Source: JACKIC01 sp964392305 (GTDB lineage: Bacteria; Planctomycetota; UBA1135; UBA2386). From it: a stretch of DNA of 64,000 bases. Both the position numbers and the translations under genes were made by a program. Positions 49,517 through 59,117 of the stretch are shown here, piece by piece. Each line of letters opens with the position of its first letter. Within the stretch, counting starts at the first letter, position 1. The stretch spans positions 62,001-126,000 of the forward strand of contig CAYMPV010000010.1 of NCBI GenBank assembly GCA_964392305.1, written 5' to 3'. The notes beneath the pieces are model-generated. The model was not told the DNA's origin and did not search any database. It saw nothing but the letters and a program-made list of their open reading frames with translations.

Positions 49517-52060
49517 ATGTCCAGCCCGCCCGCGCGCTTCGACCCCGAAGAACTCCTGGCCGAACTCGGCTGGGTGCGCGCGCTCGCGCGGCAGATGACG
49601 GGCGACGCACACGTCGCCGAGGATCTGACGCAAGACGCGCTGCTGATCGCGTTGGGCGGCACGACTTCGGAGTCATCGCCAAAGAATGCGCCGTCGGCCG
49701 AGCGTCCCGCCGCGTTGCGCCGCTGGTTCGCGGCCGTGTTGCGAAACCTCGGCCGCACCCGTCGACGCGGCGAGCGGCGGCGCGCGGAGCGCGAGGCGCA
49801 GGTGGCGCGGCGGGAGCTGGCCCCGGCGACGGTCGAACTGATCGAACGCGCGGCGACGCAGCGTGCGTTGGTCGGTGCCCTGCTGCGGCTGCGCGAACCC
49901 TATCGCTCGACCTTGCTGCTGCGGTTCCATGCCGGTTGCACCCAGCGTGAGATCGCCGCGCAGACCGGTGTGCCGGTGTCGACGGTGGCGACGCGCATCG
50001 CCGAAGGCATCGAACGCCTGCGCCGCAAGGTCGGCAGCAGGGACCGCTGGTTGTCGGCGCTCGGTGCGTTGCTTCCTTGGCCGCAGCGTGCGGGAGCGGT
50101 GGCGCAACTTCTCGGAGTGTTGTTCATGAGCGTGCAGACCAAACTGATCCTCGCGGTCGTCGTCGCCGTCGGCTTGTGCTCGTTGTGGTACAGCGAACCG
50201 GACGTGCCCGCGCCGGGAGGCGTGCCCCCGGCCGGATCGTCGGCAGCGGCCGCCAGCGCTGTCGCCGACGCGATGGATGTCGAACGCGAAGATGCGAGCG
50301 GGACACCGCCGGACGCGGCGTCGTCCGCGCGCTTCGACGAGATCCCGGCGCACGCCGGCCTCGTTCGCGTGCGCGTACGTGGGCAGGTGCTCGACGTCGC
50401 CGGTGCACCGGTGGCTGGGGTCGAGGTCCAGCGCGTCAGCGAGCCGGGTCGTATGGCCGACACCGGGGCGCTCGTGCCGGCGCGGGTATTGGGCAGCGCC
50501 GACGCCGACGCCGCCGGTCGGTTCGAGATCGAAGGCGTGCCGCCGTTCGCGCTGCAGGTACGCGACGAGCGTTTCACGACCGTCTGCCAAGGGGTGGTGG
50601 GCCGATCGACCACGCAGGAGGTGTTGATCCTCGTCGCGCCGCGGATCGGGCTCGGCGGCGTCGTCGTCGACGGTGACGGTTCGCCCGTTGGCGGCGTGCG
50701 GGTCACGTTCTTGGCCAAGGTCGGGAGGGCGGGCCACGACCTGAGCACGTCGAGGATGGTGTACCCCGAGGTGAGCACCGACGAACGCGGCACCTTCTCG
50801 TTCGGCGACGCGGGTTCGGTAGCCGGTGCGCGGCTGCAGTTCCGCGCGGCCCTGTTCGACCTCGAGACCCTGGAAGTGCCGGTCGGCGGCGATCCGGCGA
50901 TGTATGTCGTAATGAACAAGACCGCGTCCTCGACGTACACGATCACCGGCCGGGTGGTGTTGGCTGATGGTGCCCCTGCGGTCGGCGCGCTCGTCTCGAC
51001 CGGCGTCGTGGCGACCCGCGTCGACGAGCGCGGCGCCTTCGCGTTCGACTTCGAGCCGTGGTTGCGGTTGCGCGTCGACGAAGACGCGCCGACGGTGGTG
51101 ACCGCGGTGCGCGCGGGACTGCTGCCGGCAACGCGCACGTTGCCGTCGGTGCGCGAGGCGCGCACGAAGGGCTGGCCGAACGAGTTGGTGCTGCGTTTGC
51201 AAGACACCCCACGAACGATCCGCGGCGTCGTCGTCGACGAGACCGGGGCGCCCGTTGCCGGCGTGTTGGTCGAACCGGACGATCTGACCCCGTTCGGGGT
51301 CGTTCCCGAGCAGGGCATGCCGGCGTTCTCCGGCTCTCCCAAGTCGCTGGAGCAACTCGCCGGCGGCGGCGCAACGCAAACCGCGGCCGATGGCACCTTC
51401 GAACTGCGGGGGCTGACGCAACGCAACTACTCGATCTGCGTGTTGCAGCGTCCGTCGCTGCTGTGCGCGGTGTCGCCGCCCGTGTTGGCCGGCGAACAGG
51501 GCGTGCGCATCGTGCTCGACCGGCGCGGTCTGGGCACGATCCGCGGTCGGATCGTCGGCCGGGACGGAATCGGCATCGGTGGTGTCCGCGTCGCGGTCTC
51601 GCGCGAGCGCATCACCGAACTGGTGATCGGCAGCAGCGCCGTGACTGCAGCGGACGGCACCTTCGACATCGACGGAGTCACACGCGAACCCGCGTTCCTG
51701 CGGCTCGAGGGGGAAGCCATCGTGCCCGAACTGTTCCGTCGGCTCGATGCGAATGCCGACCTGTCGGCGCTCGAATTGACGGTCGGGCGGCGGCGGCGGG
51801 TGCAGTTCGATTGGGGGGCGTGGCCTGGGCGCGAAGACGAACTGCGCGTCGTCGATGAGCGTGATCAGCCGTTGACGATGATGTTGATGCGTGGCAACTC
51901 GATCGGTGAGCGTCACTCGATCAACTGTGGGGAGGGGGTCTCCGACACTCTGATGGTCGCGGACACCGCGGCGTTCGCGGTGGTCTACCGCGAGGGTCGA
52001 GAGGTGACGCGCGTGCGGCTCGATCTGGTCGGTGAGGACCTGCACGTCATCCGGCTGTAG
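49517..52060 (+). CDS. Sigma factor-transmembrane-carboxypeptidase-regulatory fusion protein
   Basis: The 847-residue protein begins with a complete ECF sigma factor: region 2 (LGWVRALARQMTGDAHVAED, LTQDALLIA; RWFAAVLRNLGRTRRRGERR) and region 4 (YRSTLLLRFHAGCTQREIAA, TGVPVSTVATRIAEGIERLR). A single transmembrane helix follows (about 209-227, LILAVVVAVGLCSLWY), then ~620 extracytoplasmic residues with about five carboxypeptidase-regulatory-like repeats (VRGQVLDVAGAPVAGVEV; GGVVVDGDGSPVGGVRVTF; ITGRVVLADGAPAVGALV; IRGVVVDETGAPVAGVLV; IRGRIVGRDGIGIGGVRV). The sigma and sensor parts are thus one chain, which suggests surface-signal-controlled release by proteolysis (inference). Start at 49517. 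Confidence 0.85.
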   Translation: MSSPPARFDPEELLAELGWVRALARQMTGDAHVAEDLTQDALLIALGGTTSESSPKNAPSAERPAALRRWFAAVLRNLGRTRRRGERRRAEREAQVARRELAPATVELIERAATQRALVGALLRLREPYRSTLLLRFHAGCTQREIAAQTGVPVSTVATRIAEGIERLRRKVGSRDRWLSALGALLPWPQRAGAVAQLLGVLFMSVQTKLILAVVVAVGLCSLWYSEPDVPAPGGVPPAGSSAAAASAVADAMDVEREDASGTPPDAASSARFDEIPAHAGLVRVRVRGQVLDVAGAPVAGVEVQRVSEPGRMADTGALVPARVLGSADADAAGRFEIEGVPPFALQVRDERFTTVCQGVVGRSTTQEVLILVAPRIGLGGVVVDGDGSPVGGVRVTFLAKVGRAGHDLSTSRMVYPEVSTDERGTFSFGDAGSVAGARLQFRAALFDLETLEVPVGGDPAMYVVMNKTASSTYTITGRVVLADGAPAVGALVSTGVVATRVDERGAFAFDFEPWLRLRVDEDAPTVVTAVRAGLLPATRTLPSVREARTKGWPNELVLRLQDTPRTIRGVVVDETGAPVAGVLVEPDDLTPFGVVPEQGMPAFSGSPKSLEQLAGGGATQTAADGTFELRGLTQRNYSICVLQRPSLLCAVSPPVLAGEQGVRIVLDRRGLGTIRGRIVGRDGIGIGGVRVAVSRERITELVIGSSAVTAADGTFDIDGVTREPAFLRLEGEAIVPELFRRLDANADLSALELTVGRRRRVQFDWGAWPGREDELRVVDERDQPLTMMLMRGNSIGERHSINCGEGVSDTLMVADTAAFAVVYREGREVTRVRLDLVGEDLHVIRL

Positions 52061-52455
52061 AGCCGCTTCCTGCTCCATCCGCGGGTGCCAACGAGCATCT
52101 GGGCATCAATCCCGAGCGCGATGGTCCTGTCCTGTCCATGCGAACGGGCGCGGTGTGCGACCTGTCACTCGGCGCGTTCGGCGTCAGTTTCACGAACGGT
52201 CTGCGCGGCCTGATCGGCGCGACCGACGCCCGTTCGTGATCGCTGCCGACCGGGCGGCGATCAGGTGCTGCTCCCGCATCGGGCGCAGTCCCGCGCGGGC
52301 AGGAACTCGCCGATTTGCTAGAGTCTGGCGCCGCTGGCCGGACCAGAGCACGGTTTCGGCCATCGCGCGGTTTTTTCCGTGACACAGGGAACCGGATGGC
52401 GTCCGTCGCCATGGACCTCGACTTCCCCTTGCACCCGCACACTCCTCGCACCGTC
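52061..52455. other. 395-bp intergenic region with a long-range inverted repeat
   Basis: No convincing gene was seen. One frame is open from about 52070 to 52239 (ending ...GLRGLIGATDARS-stop), but without a start or recognised family; GC-rich DNA gives such frames by chance. The region holds the perfect 10-bp inverted repeat described at 52190-52239 and a T6 run near 52371. It separates the sigma-fusion gene from the secreted protein at 52456. Confidence 0.5.
52190..52239. repeat. Perfect 10-bp inverted repeat with 30-bp spacer
   Basis: TCACGAACGG at 52190-52199 and CCGTTCGTGA at 52230-52239 are exact reverse complements. The GC-rich spacer contains further partial pairing (GGTC / GACC). 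It could be a large terminator-like hairpin for the sigma-fusion gene or a regulatory site. No U-tract follows. Confidence 0.5.
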
Positions 52456-53637
52456 ATGAGACTCCTGTTCCTCGCCGCATTCCTCGCCCCCGCCGCGCCG
52501 CTCGTTGCGCAGGAGCCGGCTTCCCACGCGCTCGTTTCCTTCGAGATCGATACGGAGCCGCCAGAGAACGATAGCCCCGACGGCGGCATCTGGGTCGAAG
52601 CGGGACAGGTGCCTGGTGGCATCGCAGTGCGTGAGTTCCGGATCCGTGTCAATGGTGTCGAGGGAGGGTGGTCTTTCCCGGTCCTGGGGCTCGACATCGG
52701 GAGCGGTTACCAGACCGCGCCTGCGTGGATGACCCAGTTCGCAGGCACGCAGGAGGCCGCAAGCTTGCAGTGGTATGGATGCCAGTTCACGGTTGAGAAC
52801 CCCCCTGGCGCTTGGCGTGCACCGTTGTTCCAGCGGTATGTCAACGCGGTCCTTGCCAGCGGGCAGACGGTCTCCGACGCCAAGTACTGGTGCCAGCCGT
52901 TCCTCACGCAACAGCCCAACTCCGGCGTGCTGAATCCGTCGACCAGGCTTTGGACCGCCGATGGGCCGTTGTGGAACGGCCCGATCGGTGGCCTGAACAA
53001 GTCGTTGTGGATGGGGATCCTCGAGGATCTGGCTGCCGGCAGCCCGAATCCACGGCTGACTGCGTTCTCCGGCGGCGCCGCGGTGCGGCAGGCTCTGTTG
53101 ATGCAGAGCATCATCGCCACTGGTACGACCGACCAGGCGATCAACTATCTGAACTCCTCTGACTTCAAGGTGGCGGTGTCCGAGGGCTGGCTGTTTCTGG
53201 TGCTGCAGGTCTTCGCGCTCCGGTCCGCGGGGCTGCCGATCGGGACGCCGATCGGGGCGCCCTGGGATACAGATGACAAGGTTCCTGGCCTCGGCGCGTT
53301 CAACCCGCCGCCGAAGATCGGCATTACCGGTTATGAGAAAGTCGGCGTTTCGTGGCCGGAGCACAGCGGCGGTGGCGTCAGCCCTCTCGGCAATCTGGTC
53401 CCCAACCAGGTCTTCACCTTCACCTCGAACTGGGCGACGCCGCCCGTGACCCTCTGGTTCCCAAAGGCCAATGGGGTTACCAGCACCGTTGCACGTGCGG
53501 CCGGGACCTTGGATTCGCCAGGTCGGATGAGGGCCCAGGTTCCAGCAGATGCCGTGGCGGGTCCGATCCTCTACCAGGCCGGCCTCGATCCTTTTGCGGT
53601 CATCATCGGCCACATTCCGCCGCAGGTCGGGCAGTAG
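52456..53637 (+). CDS. Secreted protein of unknown function
   Basis: The 393-residue protein has a signal peptide (LLFLAAFLAPAAPLVAQEP). It is rich in Trp, Gly and Pro, with six or seven tryptophans between about 100 and 200 (AKYWCQPFLTQQPNSGVLNP, LWTADGPLWNGPIGGLNKSL). The C-terminal ~90 residues (GNLVPNQVFTFTSNWATPPV, TLWFPKANGVTSTV) look like a beta-sandwich. No family was recognised. The longer frame upstream (from 52315) lacks protein-like character. The base composition appears a little less GC-rich than its neighbours. Confidence 0.7.
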   Translation: MRLLFLAAFLAPAAPLVAQEPASHALVSFEIDTEPPENDSPDGGIWVEAGQVPGGIAVREFRIRVNGVEGGWSFPVLGLDIGSGYQTAPAWMTQFAGTQEAASLQWYGCQFTVENPPGAWRAPLFQRYVNAVLASGQTVSDAKYWCQPFLTQQPNSGVLNPSTRLWTADGPLWNGPIGGLNKSLWMGILEDLAAGSPNPRLTAFSGGAAVRQALLMQSIIATGTTDQAINYLNSSDFKVAVSEGWLFLVLQVFALRSAGLPIGTPIGAPWDTDDKVPGLGAFNPPPKIGITGYEKVGVSWPEHSGGGVSPLGNLVPNQVFTFTSNWATPPVTLWFPKANGVTSTVARAAGTLDSPGRMRAQVPADAVAGPILYQAGLDPFAVIIGHIPPQVGQ

Positions 53638-53657
53638 CGCCGCGTGGCGGAAGGCGC

Positions 53658-56420
53658 CTACCGGCCCCGGATCGCGCTATCGACGTAGTTCAGCAGCTTC
53701 CGCTTCCAATTGTCGCGTTCATTCAGCAGCAACTGGCGCGCTGTGTCGGCAGCCGTCTTCGCCTCGGTCAGGTCGTTGTCCGCGAGGGCCAGCAGGGCGG
53801 CGAGCAACCAACCGATCGGGCGCGCTGGTTTACCGAGAAAGAGCTCGCCCGGTGGCATCTTGCCGAGCGCGTGGGTGAGCCTGGGGCGGATGTCGCGCAT
53901 GGGCCGTGACCAGCCCTGGGGCATGGCCTTCCTGGCATCGGCGAGCGCGTCCATCTGCCATTGCGCGGCGACACCGTGGTCGACGTAGGCAGCCATGAGG
54001 TAGTGAAGGTAGGTGTGATGCGCTCGCTCCAGTACGACCGCGGGCGCGTTCGCGTCGAGCTGCGAAAGGACCGCGCGCGCGGCGGGCATGTCTCGGGCGG
54101 CGAACAGGGCGCGGGCTTGGAGCAGGCTGCTGTCAAGCCGCACCTCGGCGCTCTTGGTCTTGGCGGCCAGCAACCCTGCCTTCTCGGCCAGGTCCCGCAG
54201 CCACGTCTTGGCATGGTCGTCGACTTCATCGTCCCAGGGCAGCCAGAACGGCATCACCTGCGCGACTTCGAGCCACATCGCGGTCAATCTCACCCTGTCG
54301 CGTTGGACTGGGGTCCTCGCCATGTCCTCGTTTGCCGCCAGCACCGCCAGCAATTGGCGGGCGCCGTCCGGATCGGTCCTTTGGATCGCCCGCGCGGCGA
54401 GAAGCTTGACCATGCTGTCGGTGGGCCACTTGTGGCGTGCAAACGAGAGGATCTCAGCAGCTGGCTCGTCGAGCCAGAAGCAGGCTTCGAGCACGCATGC
54501 AGCGTCGGCGGCTGTCCACGTCGACCGGTCGTGCTCAGCGAGGAACGCGTGCAGTTGGGAGCGTGCTTCGACATTGTTGCCGAGTTTGATCGCCTCGAAC
54601 ATCATCAGCCGGCGCACGATCCGGGGGAACGCGTCGCCTCGTGGCAGGCCGCCGAGTGCCTCAAGGGCGGCAGTGTGATCCTTCTCGTTGACGAGTTGGA
54701 TCGCATGCTGCAGGCGCACTCGCCAGCCGGTTGCGTCGAACTTGCGGGCGAGGTTGATCTCGACGCGGCGTTCTTGCAGCGGTCGCTGCGCGAGCCGCAT
54801 CGCCAGCGCCGTGAACAGGTGGTCGATCGGCGACTTGCCGTCACCGAGCTGCCATGCCCCGGTGTCCTGCCAGTCGTTCTCCGCGGTGGCGATCGCCGCC
54901 CGCAGCGCATCGCGCCCCCGGCTGTCGGGCAACGCGTCCACGAGTGCATGCGCCGCCTGGTAGTCCCCGCAGATCGCGAGCGCCAGGGGCAGCGCCAGCG
55001 AGTACTCGGGGCACCGGTGTTCGGGAAGATCGTCGGCGTGGATCGCGGTGGCCACCGCGCGCAGTTCTTCCGGATCGGCATCTTCTGGCAACGCCTGCAC
55101 GCGATCGAGCAGTTCATCGAGCGCCAGGCAAGCCACGAGCTGTCGGTTCGCGGACTGCACCTCGAGTTCGTCCGGGGCGTCGGCCAACAACTGCGTCAGC
55201 AGCGCCTGCGCCGACGCCATGTCGTTGATCTGGATCGCCTGACGTACCCGCGCCACGCCGCTCTCGAGCAACCGCGCACGTTCGTAGACGGTCCAGCCGA
55301 GCGAAACCCCGAGCCCGGCGGCGACGAGCACTGCAGCGCCGATCATCGCCGTGGCGGTGCGGTTGCGCCGCGCCAACTTCCAGACCCGCGTCGAGAGGCC
55401 GACTGGCCGCGATTGGATCGGCTCGCCGGCGAGGTAACGCTCGAGGTCCAGGGCCATCTCGAGGGCCGTCGGGAACCGCCGCTCACGATCCTTGTCGAGC
55501 GCGCGAAACACGATCGTCGCCAGGTCGCGGCTGACCGACAGCGGCGCCGGTTCGCCCTCGAGGATCTGGTGGATGACCTTGCCGGGGTGGTCGCCTTCGA
55601 AGGGCGCCCGACCGCTGAGCAGTTCGTAGAGCGTCGCGCCCAGCGAGTAGATGTCGGTGCGAGCGTCGAGCGTCGTGGTCGTGCCGCCCGAGCGCAGCTG
55701 CTCGGGCGACATGTAGAGCAGCGTGCCGGAAACGTGACCGGCGACGGTCGTACGAGTCACTTCGGCGCCGTCGCGGGCGAGGCCGAAGTCGACGAGGCAG
55801 GGGTTGTCGCCGTCGAGAACGATGTTCGACGGCTTGACGTCGCGGTGGATGATGCCCGCGCTGTGCGCCTCGTGTAGCGCCTGCGCGACCGCCGCCGCGA
55901 TGCCGGCGGCGCGTTCGGGCGGCAGCGGTGCGCCGATGGCGTCGAGCGCGGGACCGGTGAGCCACTTCATCGCGATCCACGAGCGGTTGCCGTGCTCGCC
56001 GACCGCGTAGATCGGCACGATGCCAGGGTGATCGAGCGATGCCGCAACCTCGGCTTCGCGGCGCAGGCGCCGCTGCGTCCTGGGATCACCTGCGCTCTTC
56101 ACCAGCTTGAGCGCGACCAGCCGCCGCAGCGAAGTCTGTCGGGCGAGCCAGACTTCTCCGGAGCCCCCATGGCCGATCGGTGCGATCAGCTCGTAGTCAC
56201 CCAGCTGGTCCGGAGGCGGCGCCACGTCGTCGTTGGCCCGTGGCCGCGGCGAGAACAGGTCGTCGAACTCTTCGGCGCGTCCGAGCAGTCGCGCGAACTC
56301 ATCGGCCAGGTCAGGGTGTGCGGCGCAATGTTCGGCGGGATCAGGCGTCTCCCCGGCTTCGAGGCGAACGAACCAGGCTTCGAGCAGTTCCTCGAGCTGG
56401 TTGCGTTGGTCAGGATTCAT
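53658..56420 (-). CDS. Membrane Ser/Thr protein kinase with TPR-like extracytoplasmic region
   Basis: The 920-residue protein has an N-terminal ~70-residue acidic helical segment and a complete Hanks-type kinase domain at about 76-335: GHGGSGEVWLARQ, VALKLVK (Lys105), HRDVKPSN (192-199), DFGLARD (211-217), MSPEQLRSGG and DARTDIYSLG. A transmembrane helix is near 358-378. The remaining ~540 residues are helical, TPR-like repeats outside the membrane. Such PknB-type kinases paired with an ECF sigma factor are a planctomycete hallmark. Its start overlaps the sigma-factor stop by 11 bases, so the sigma and kinase are one operon. Confidence 0.9.
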   Translation of the reverse strand: MNPDQRNQLEELLEAWFVRLEAGETPDPAEHCAAHPDLADEFARLLGRAEEFDDLFSPRPRANDDVAPPPDQLGDYELIAPIGHGGSGEVWLARQTSLRRLVALKLVKSAGDPRTQRRLRREAEVAASLDHPGIVPIYAVGEHGNRSWIAMKWLTGPALDAIGAPLPPERAAGIAAAVAQALHEAHSAGIIHRDVKPSNIVLDGDNPCLVDFGLARDGAEVTRTTVAGHVSGTLLYMSPEQLRSGGTTTTLDARTDIYSLGATLYELLSGRAPFEGDHPGKVIHQILEGEPAPLSVSRDLATIVFRALDKDRERRFPTALEMALDLERYLAGEPIQSRPVGLSTRVWKLARRNRTATAMIGAAVLVAAGLGVSLGWTVYERARLLESGVARVRQAIQINDMASAQALLTQLLADAPDELEVQSANRQLVACLALDELLDRVQALPEDADPEELRAVATAIHADDLPEHRCPEYSLALPLALAICGDYQAAHALVDALPDSRGRDALRAAIATAENDWQDTGAWQLGDGKSPIDHLFTALAMRLAQRPLQERRVEINLARKFDATGWRVRLQHAIQLVNEKDHTAALEALGGLPRGDAFPRIVRRLMMFEAIKLGNNVEARSQLHAFLAEHDRSTWTAADAACVLEACFWLDEPAAEILSFARHKWPTDSMVKLLAARAIQRTDPDGARQLLAVLAANEDMARTPVQRDRVRLTAMWLEVAQVMPFWLPWDDEVDDHAKTWLRDLAEKAGLLAAKTKSAEVRLDSSLLQARALFAARDMPAARAVLSQLDANAPAVVLERAHHTYLHYLMAAYVDHGVAAQWQMDALADARKAMPQGWSRPMRDIRPRLTHALGKMPPGELFLGKPARPIGWLLAALLALADNDLTEAKTAADTARQLLLNERDNWKRKLLNYVDSAIRGR

Positions 56421-56991
56421 CGAGCAGCTGGTCGAGTCGCAGGGTCAGCGTGGCGCGAGCGCGGGACAGCAGCATACGCAGGGCCCCGGGCGAACGGCCC
56501 ATCGCGACGCCGATCTCCTCGTACTCGCGGCCCTCGAAGACGCGCAGCTGCAGGACCCGCCGTTGGTCTTCCGGCAGCTCGGCGAGAGCCTTGCCGACCG
56601 CGGCGAGATGTTCGACCTGCATTGCCTCGACGCTCGGCGTCGGCCCCTGATCGGGTCCGTCGACCGGTTCGTCCAACTGTTCCTCGGGGGCGCGGCGTTG
56701 CCGACCGTAGAAGCGCAGGCGGTCGCGCAGGTTGTTCTCCATGATGCGCATGATCCAGGCGACGAAGGACTCGGGGTCTTCGCCGCGGAACTCGCCGATC
56801 GAGCGCACGACATCGACATAGGTGGTCTGCAGCAGGTCGGAGGTCGCCATGCGTGCGCGCAGCGGGCCGCCGAGGCGGTTGGTCGCGGCCGCCCGCAGAC
56901 GCGCTTGCAGCGTCGTCAGCACGCGGTCGAGTGCGCCGCGGTCGCCGCGTCGCGCGTGCGCGATGTCGTCCCTGATGTCGTCGTCAGGCAT
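56410..56991 (-). CDS. ECF sigma factor (planctomycete kinase-linked type)
   Basis: The 193-residue protein has complete ECF domains. Region 2 covers MATSDLLQTTYVDVVRSIGE, FRGEDPESFVAWIMRIMENN and LRDRLRFYGRQRR. Region 4 covers LAELPEDQRRVLQLRVFEGR, EYEEIGVAMGRSPGALRMLL and SRARATL. It is of the type commonly encoded next to Ser/Thr kinases in planctomycetes, where phosphorylation rather than an anti-sigma factor is thought to control activity (inference). ATG at 56991 precedes the conserved start. It overlaps the kinase gene by 11 bases. Confidence 0.9.
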   Translation of the reverse strand: MPDDDIRDDIAHARRGDRGALDRVLTTLQARLRAAATNRLGGPLRARMATSDLLQTTYVDVVRSIGEFRGEDPESFVAWIMRIMENNLRDRLRFYGRQRRAPEEQLDEPVDGPDQGPTPSVEAMQVEHLAAVGKALAELPEDQRRVLQLRVFEGREYEEIGVAMGRSPGALRMLLSRARATLTLRLDQLLDES

Positions 56992-57149
56992 GGGGGCGCA
57001 TGGTAGCGCGACGGCCGAGCGGGACGGATCGGTGACGGGGGGCATGGCAGGATCGGTGTCGAGGTGAGGCCGCGGTGCGCGAGCCCCACCTCGACAGGAC
57101 GCCGCCGCCGCGTCGGCGTCACGCGGCCCGGACGGGTTTTCCCTGCGGT

Positions 57150-58895
57150 CTACTGGTTGAGCTCGAGCATCACGCGGTTGCTGATCGTGCCGAGCGAGTG
57201 ACCTGCGTCCGAGGTGATCGCCTGGACGTAGACCTGACGTTCGAGGCCCAGCACGGCCGGGTCGAGGGTCAGGTTCGTCGTGAACAGGCCCGTCGCCGGG
57301 TCGGCTACACCGGCGCCGACCTGTACGCCGGGGGTGATGCGCCAGTTGCCGAACGGGTTGACGAAGGTGTTGGGCGTGACCGGATCGGCGCCCGCCGCAT
57401 TCCAGAAGTAGACGAGGCAGAGGTCGCTCGGCATCGCCGTCAGGGTGAGCGTGATCGTCTTCGCGACGCCGCCGGTGTGCACGTTGCCGAAGGCATCGAC
57501 GTCGACAGGCGAAGCGGCCAGGCGCACGGTGGTGCCGCCGGTCAGTTCGTCGGCGCCGATGTCGACGATGGCCGCCGCGTTGCGGTCGAAGTCGAGCACC
57601 CGCGAATCACCATCGAAGTCCATGCCGACGTCGGCGCGGGCGGTGATGGTGCCAGCGGTGATGTCGATCACCGGCAGCACGAAGCTGTTGGTGCCGGCTT
57701 CGAGCAGCGGCGAGGTCGACGACAGGTGCAGGTCACCGGAGCCCTGGGTGGTGGGCGGTGAAACGAACCCCGGGGGGGTGCCCGCACCGACGACTTGCAG
57801 GATCCAGTTGGTGGCCTCGGTCGTCGTGCCGTTGAGTCCCGAAGTGTCGTAGTCGATTGCCCCGCCGCTACCAGCGTATGAGTCAGGGTTCCACATGATG
57901 TTGTTGGCGACGACGTGATCGCCCTCGGTGGCGAGGATGACGCCGTACACCGTCTGCCCCTGGCTGAACTCACGGCCGTAACCCTGGGTGTTGTTGACCA
58001 GGTAGGACGAGCACCACGCCAGCGCGATGCCCCACTCCGAGTCGCGCACGATGTTGGCGACGATGCGCGGCTTGCAGCGGTCGGGAGCAACCGGGTTGGT
58101 GGGCCCCCAGATCTCGATGCCCACTTCGTTGTCGTGGATGTAGTTGGCGCGGATCAGGTAGCTCGAGTCACCGGCGTCGAAGGCCCGGATCCCGTGACCG
58201 AAGCCCTGCGAATCCGCATTGCGCGCGATCTCGTTCTCCTCGATGACGTGCTGCGAGCGGCGATCGGAGGCGGTCTCCAGCAGGATGCCCTTGGCCTCGT
58301 TGTCGACGATCTTGCAGCGTTGGATGCGCACGCGGTCGGGGGTGGGTGCCGGGCTGCCGCCGACGAGCGACGTGTCGATCTCGATGCCGTTGAGACCTTC
58401 GCGCAACTCGAGGCCGCGAATGACGGTGTCCGGCGTGAAGCCGCACGCCCCGCTCAGCGGGCCCTTGCGGTTGACCTGGAGAACCGCTTCGTTCGCCAAC
58501 CCACTCACGACCACGCTCGGCTCGAACGCCTGCAGCTTGATGCCGCGCGCGGGCAACGTGATCGGGAACGTCTCGCCGGTCTGGTAGGTGCCGGCCCTGA
58601 CGTTGATCGTGATCGGTGTGCCCGTGGGCGTCAGGCTCAAGGCCTGAGCAACGGCGAATGTGAGCGTGCGCCAGGGTGACGTGATGGTGCCGCTGTTGGC
58701 GTCGCTGCCACCGTTGTTGTCGTCCACGTAGTAGACGTCGCCGCACGACCAATCCGCCTGGATGTGCGGCACGGGTTGGATCGGTGGGCGGTTGGGCACC
58801 TTGATGACAGTCTGCGCGGACAAGGTGCCGAGCACGAGACCGGTGGCGTGAACACCGCGTGTGAGGGCGATGAACGAAGAGCGGGTGAAGGACAT
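57150..58895 (-). CDS. Secreted right-handed beta-helix (DUF1565-like) protein
   Basis: The 581-residue protein has a signal peptide near 1-27 (ALTRGVHATGLVLGTLSAQ). A DUF1565-like start (VYYVDDNNGGSDANSGTITS, PWRTLTFAVAQAL) leads into parallel beta-helix repeats (VIEENEIARNADSQGFGHGI; LIRANYIHDNEVGIEIWG; IVANIVRDSEWGIALAW; HVVANNIMWNPDSY). The last ~120 residues form a different beta-domain ending VYVQAITSDAGHSLGTISNR, similar in position and style to the C-terminal modules of other secreted proteins here. Beta-helix proteins often bind or cleave polysaccharides; no catalytic site was identified. Confidence 0.82.
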   Translation of the reverse strand: MSFTRSSFIALTRGVHATGLVLGTLSAQTVIKVPNRPPIQPVPHIQADWSCGDVYYVDDNNGGSDANSGTITSPWRTLTFAVAQALSLTPTGTPITINVRAGTYQTGETFPITLPARGIKLQAFEPSVVVSGLANEAVLQVNRKGPLSGACGFTPDTVIRGLELREGLNGIEIDTSLVGGSPAPTPDRVRIQRCKIVDNEAKGILLETASDRRSQHVIEENEIARNADSQGFGHGIRAFDAGDSSYLIRANYIHDNEVGIEIWGPTNPVAPDRCKPRIVANIVRDSEWGIALAWCSSYLVNNTQGYGREFSQGQTVYGVILATEGDHVVANNIMWNPDSYAGSGGAIDYDTSGLNGTTTEATNWILQVVGAGTPPGFVSPPTTQGSGDLHLSSTSPLLEAGTNSFVLPVIDITAGTITARADVGMDFDGDSRVLDFDRNAAAIVDIGADELTGGTTVRLAASPVDVDAFGNVHTGGVAKTITLTLTAMPSDLCLVYFWNAAGADPVTPNTFVNPFGNWRITPGVQVGAGVADPATGLFTTNLTLDPAVLGLERQVYVQAITSDAGHSLGTISNRVMLELNQ

Positions 58896-59117
58896 GGGGA
58901 TGCTCCGTGACGATCCTTCGGGATCGGGTGAGTCGGGGAAGGGGAGTTCAGAACGTTCCGAACCCGCATCCCAAGACGTCACTGGTCGCGGTGCATCACG
59001 CAGAAACGTCCCCCCGACGAATGCGTGAGCGTGCCCCGATGCGGCGGCACTCGAGCCACGGAACGATGGCGGCTGTTTGCGCTCGCATCAGTCATCCCGC
59101 TCTCGTAGAGCGCGTCC

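Noticed and set aside
52070..52239. Small open frame ending GLRGLIGATDARS as a gene fragment.
   Set aside because: There is no start codon with a ribosome site and no recognised family. Its length is within chance expectation for GC-rich DNA, so it is only mentioned in the intergenic entry.
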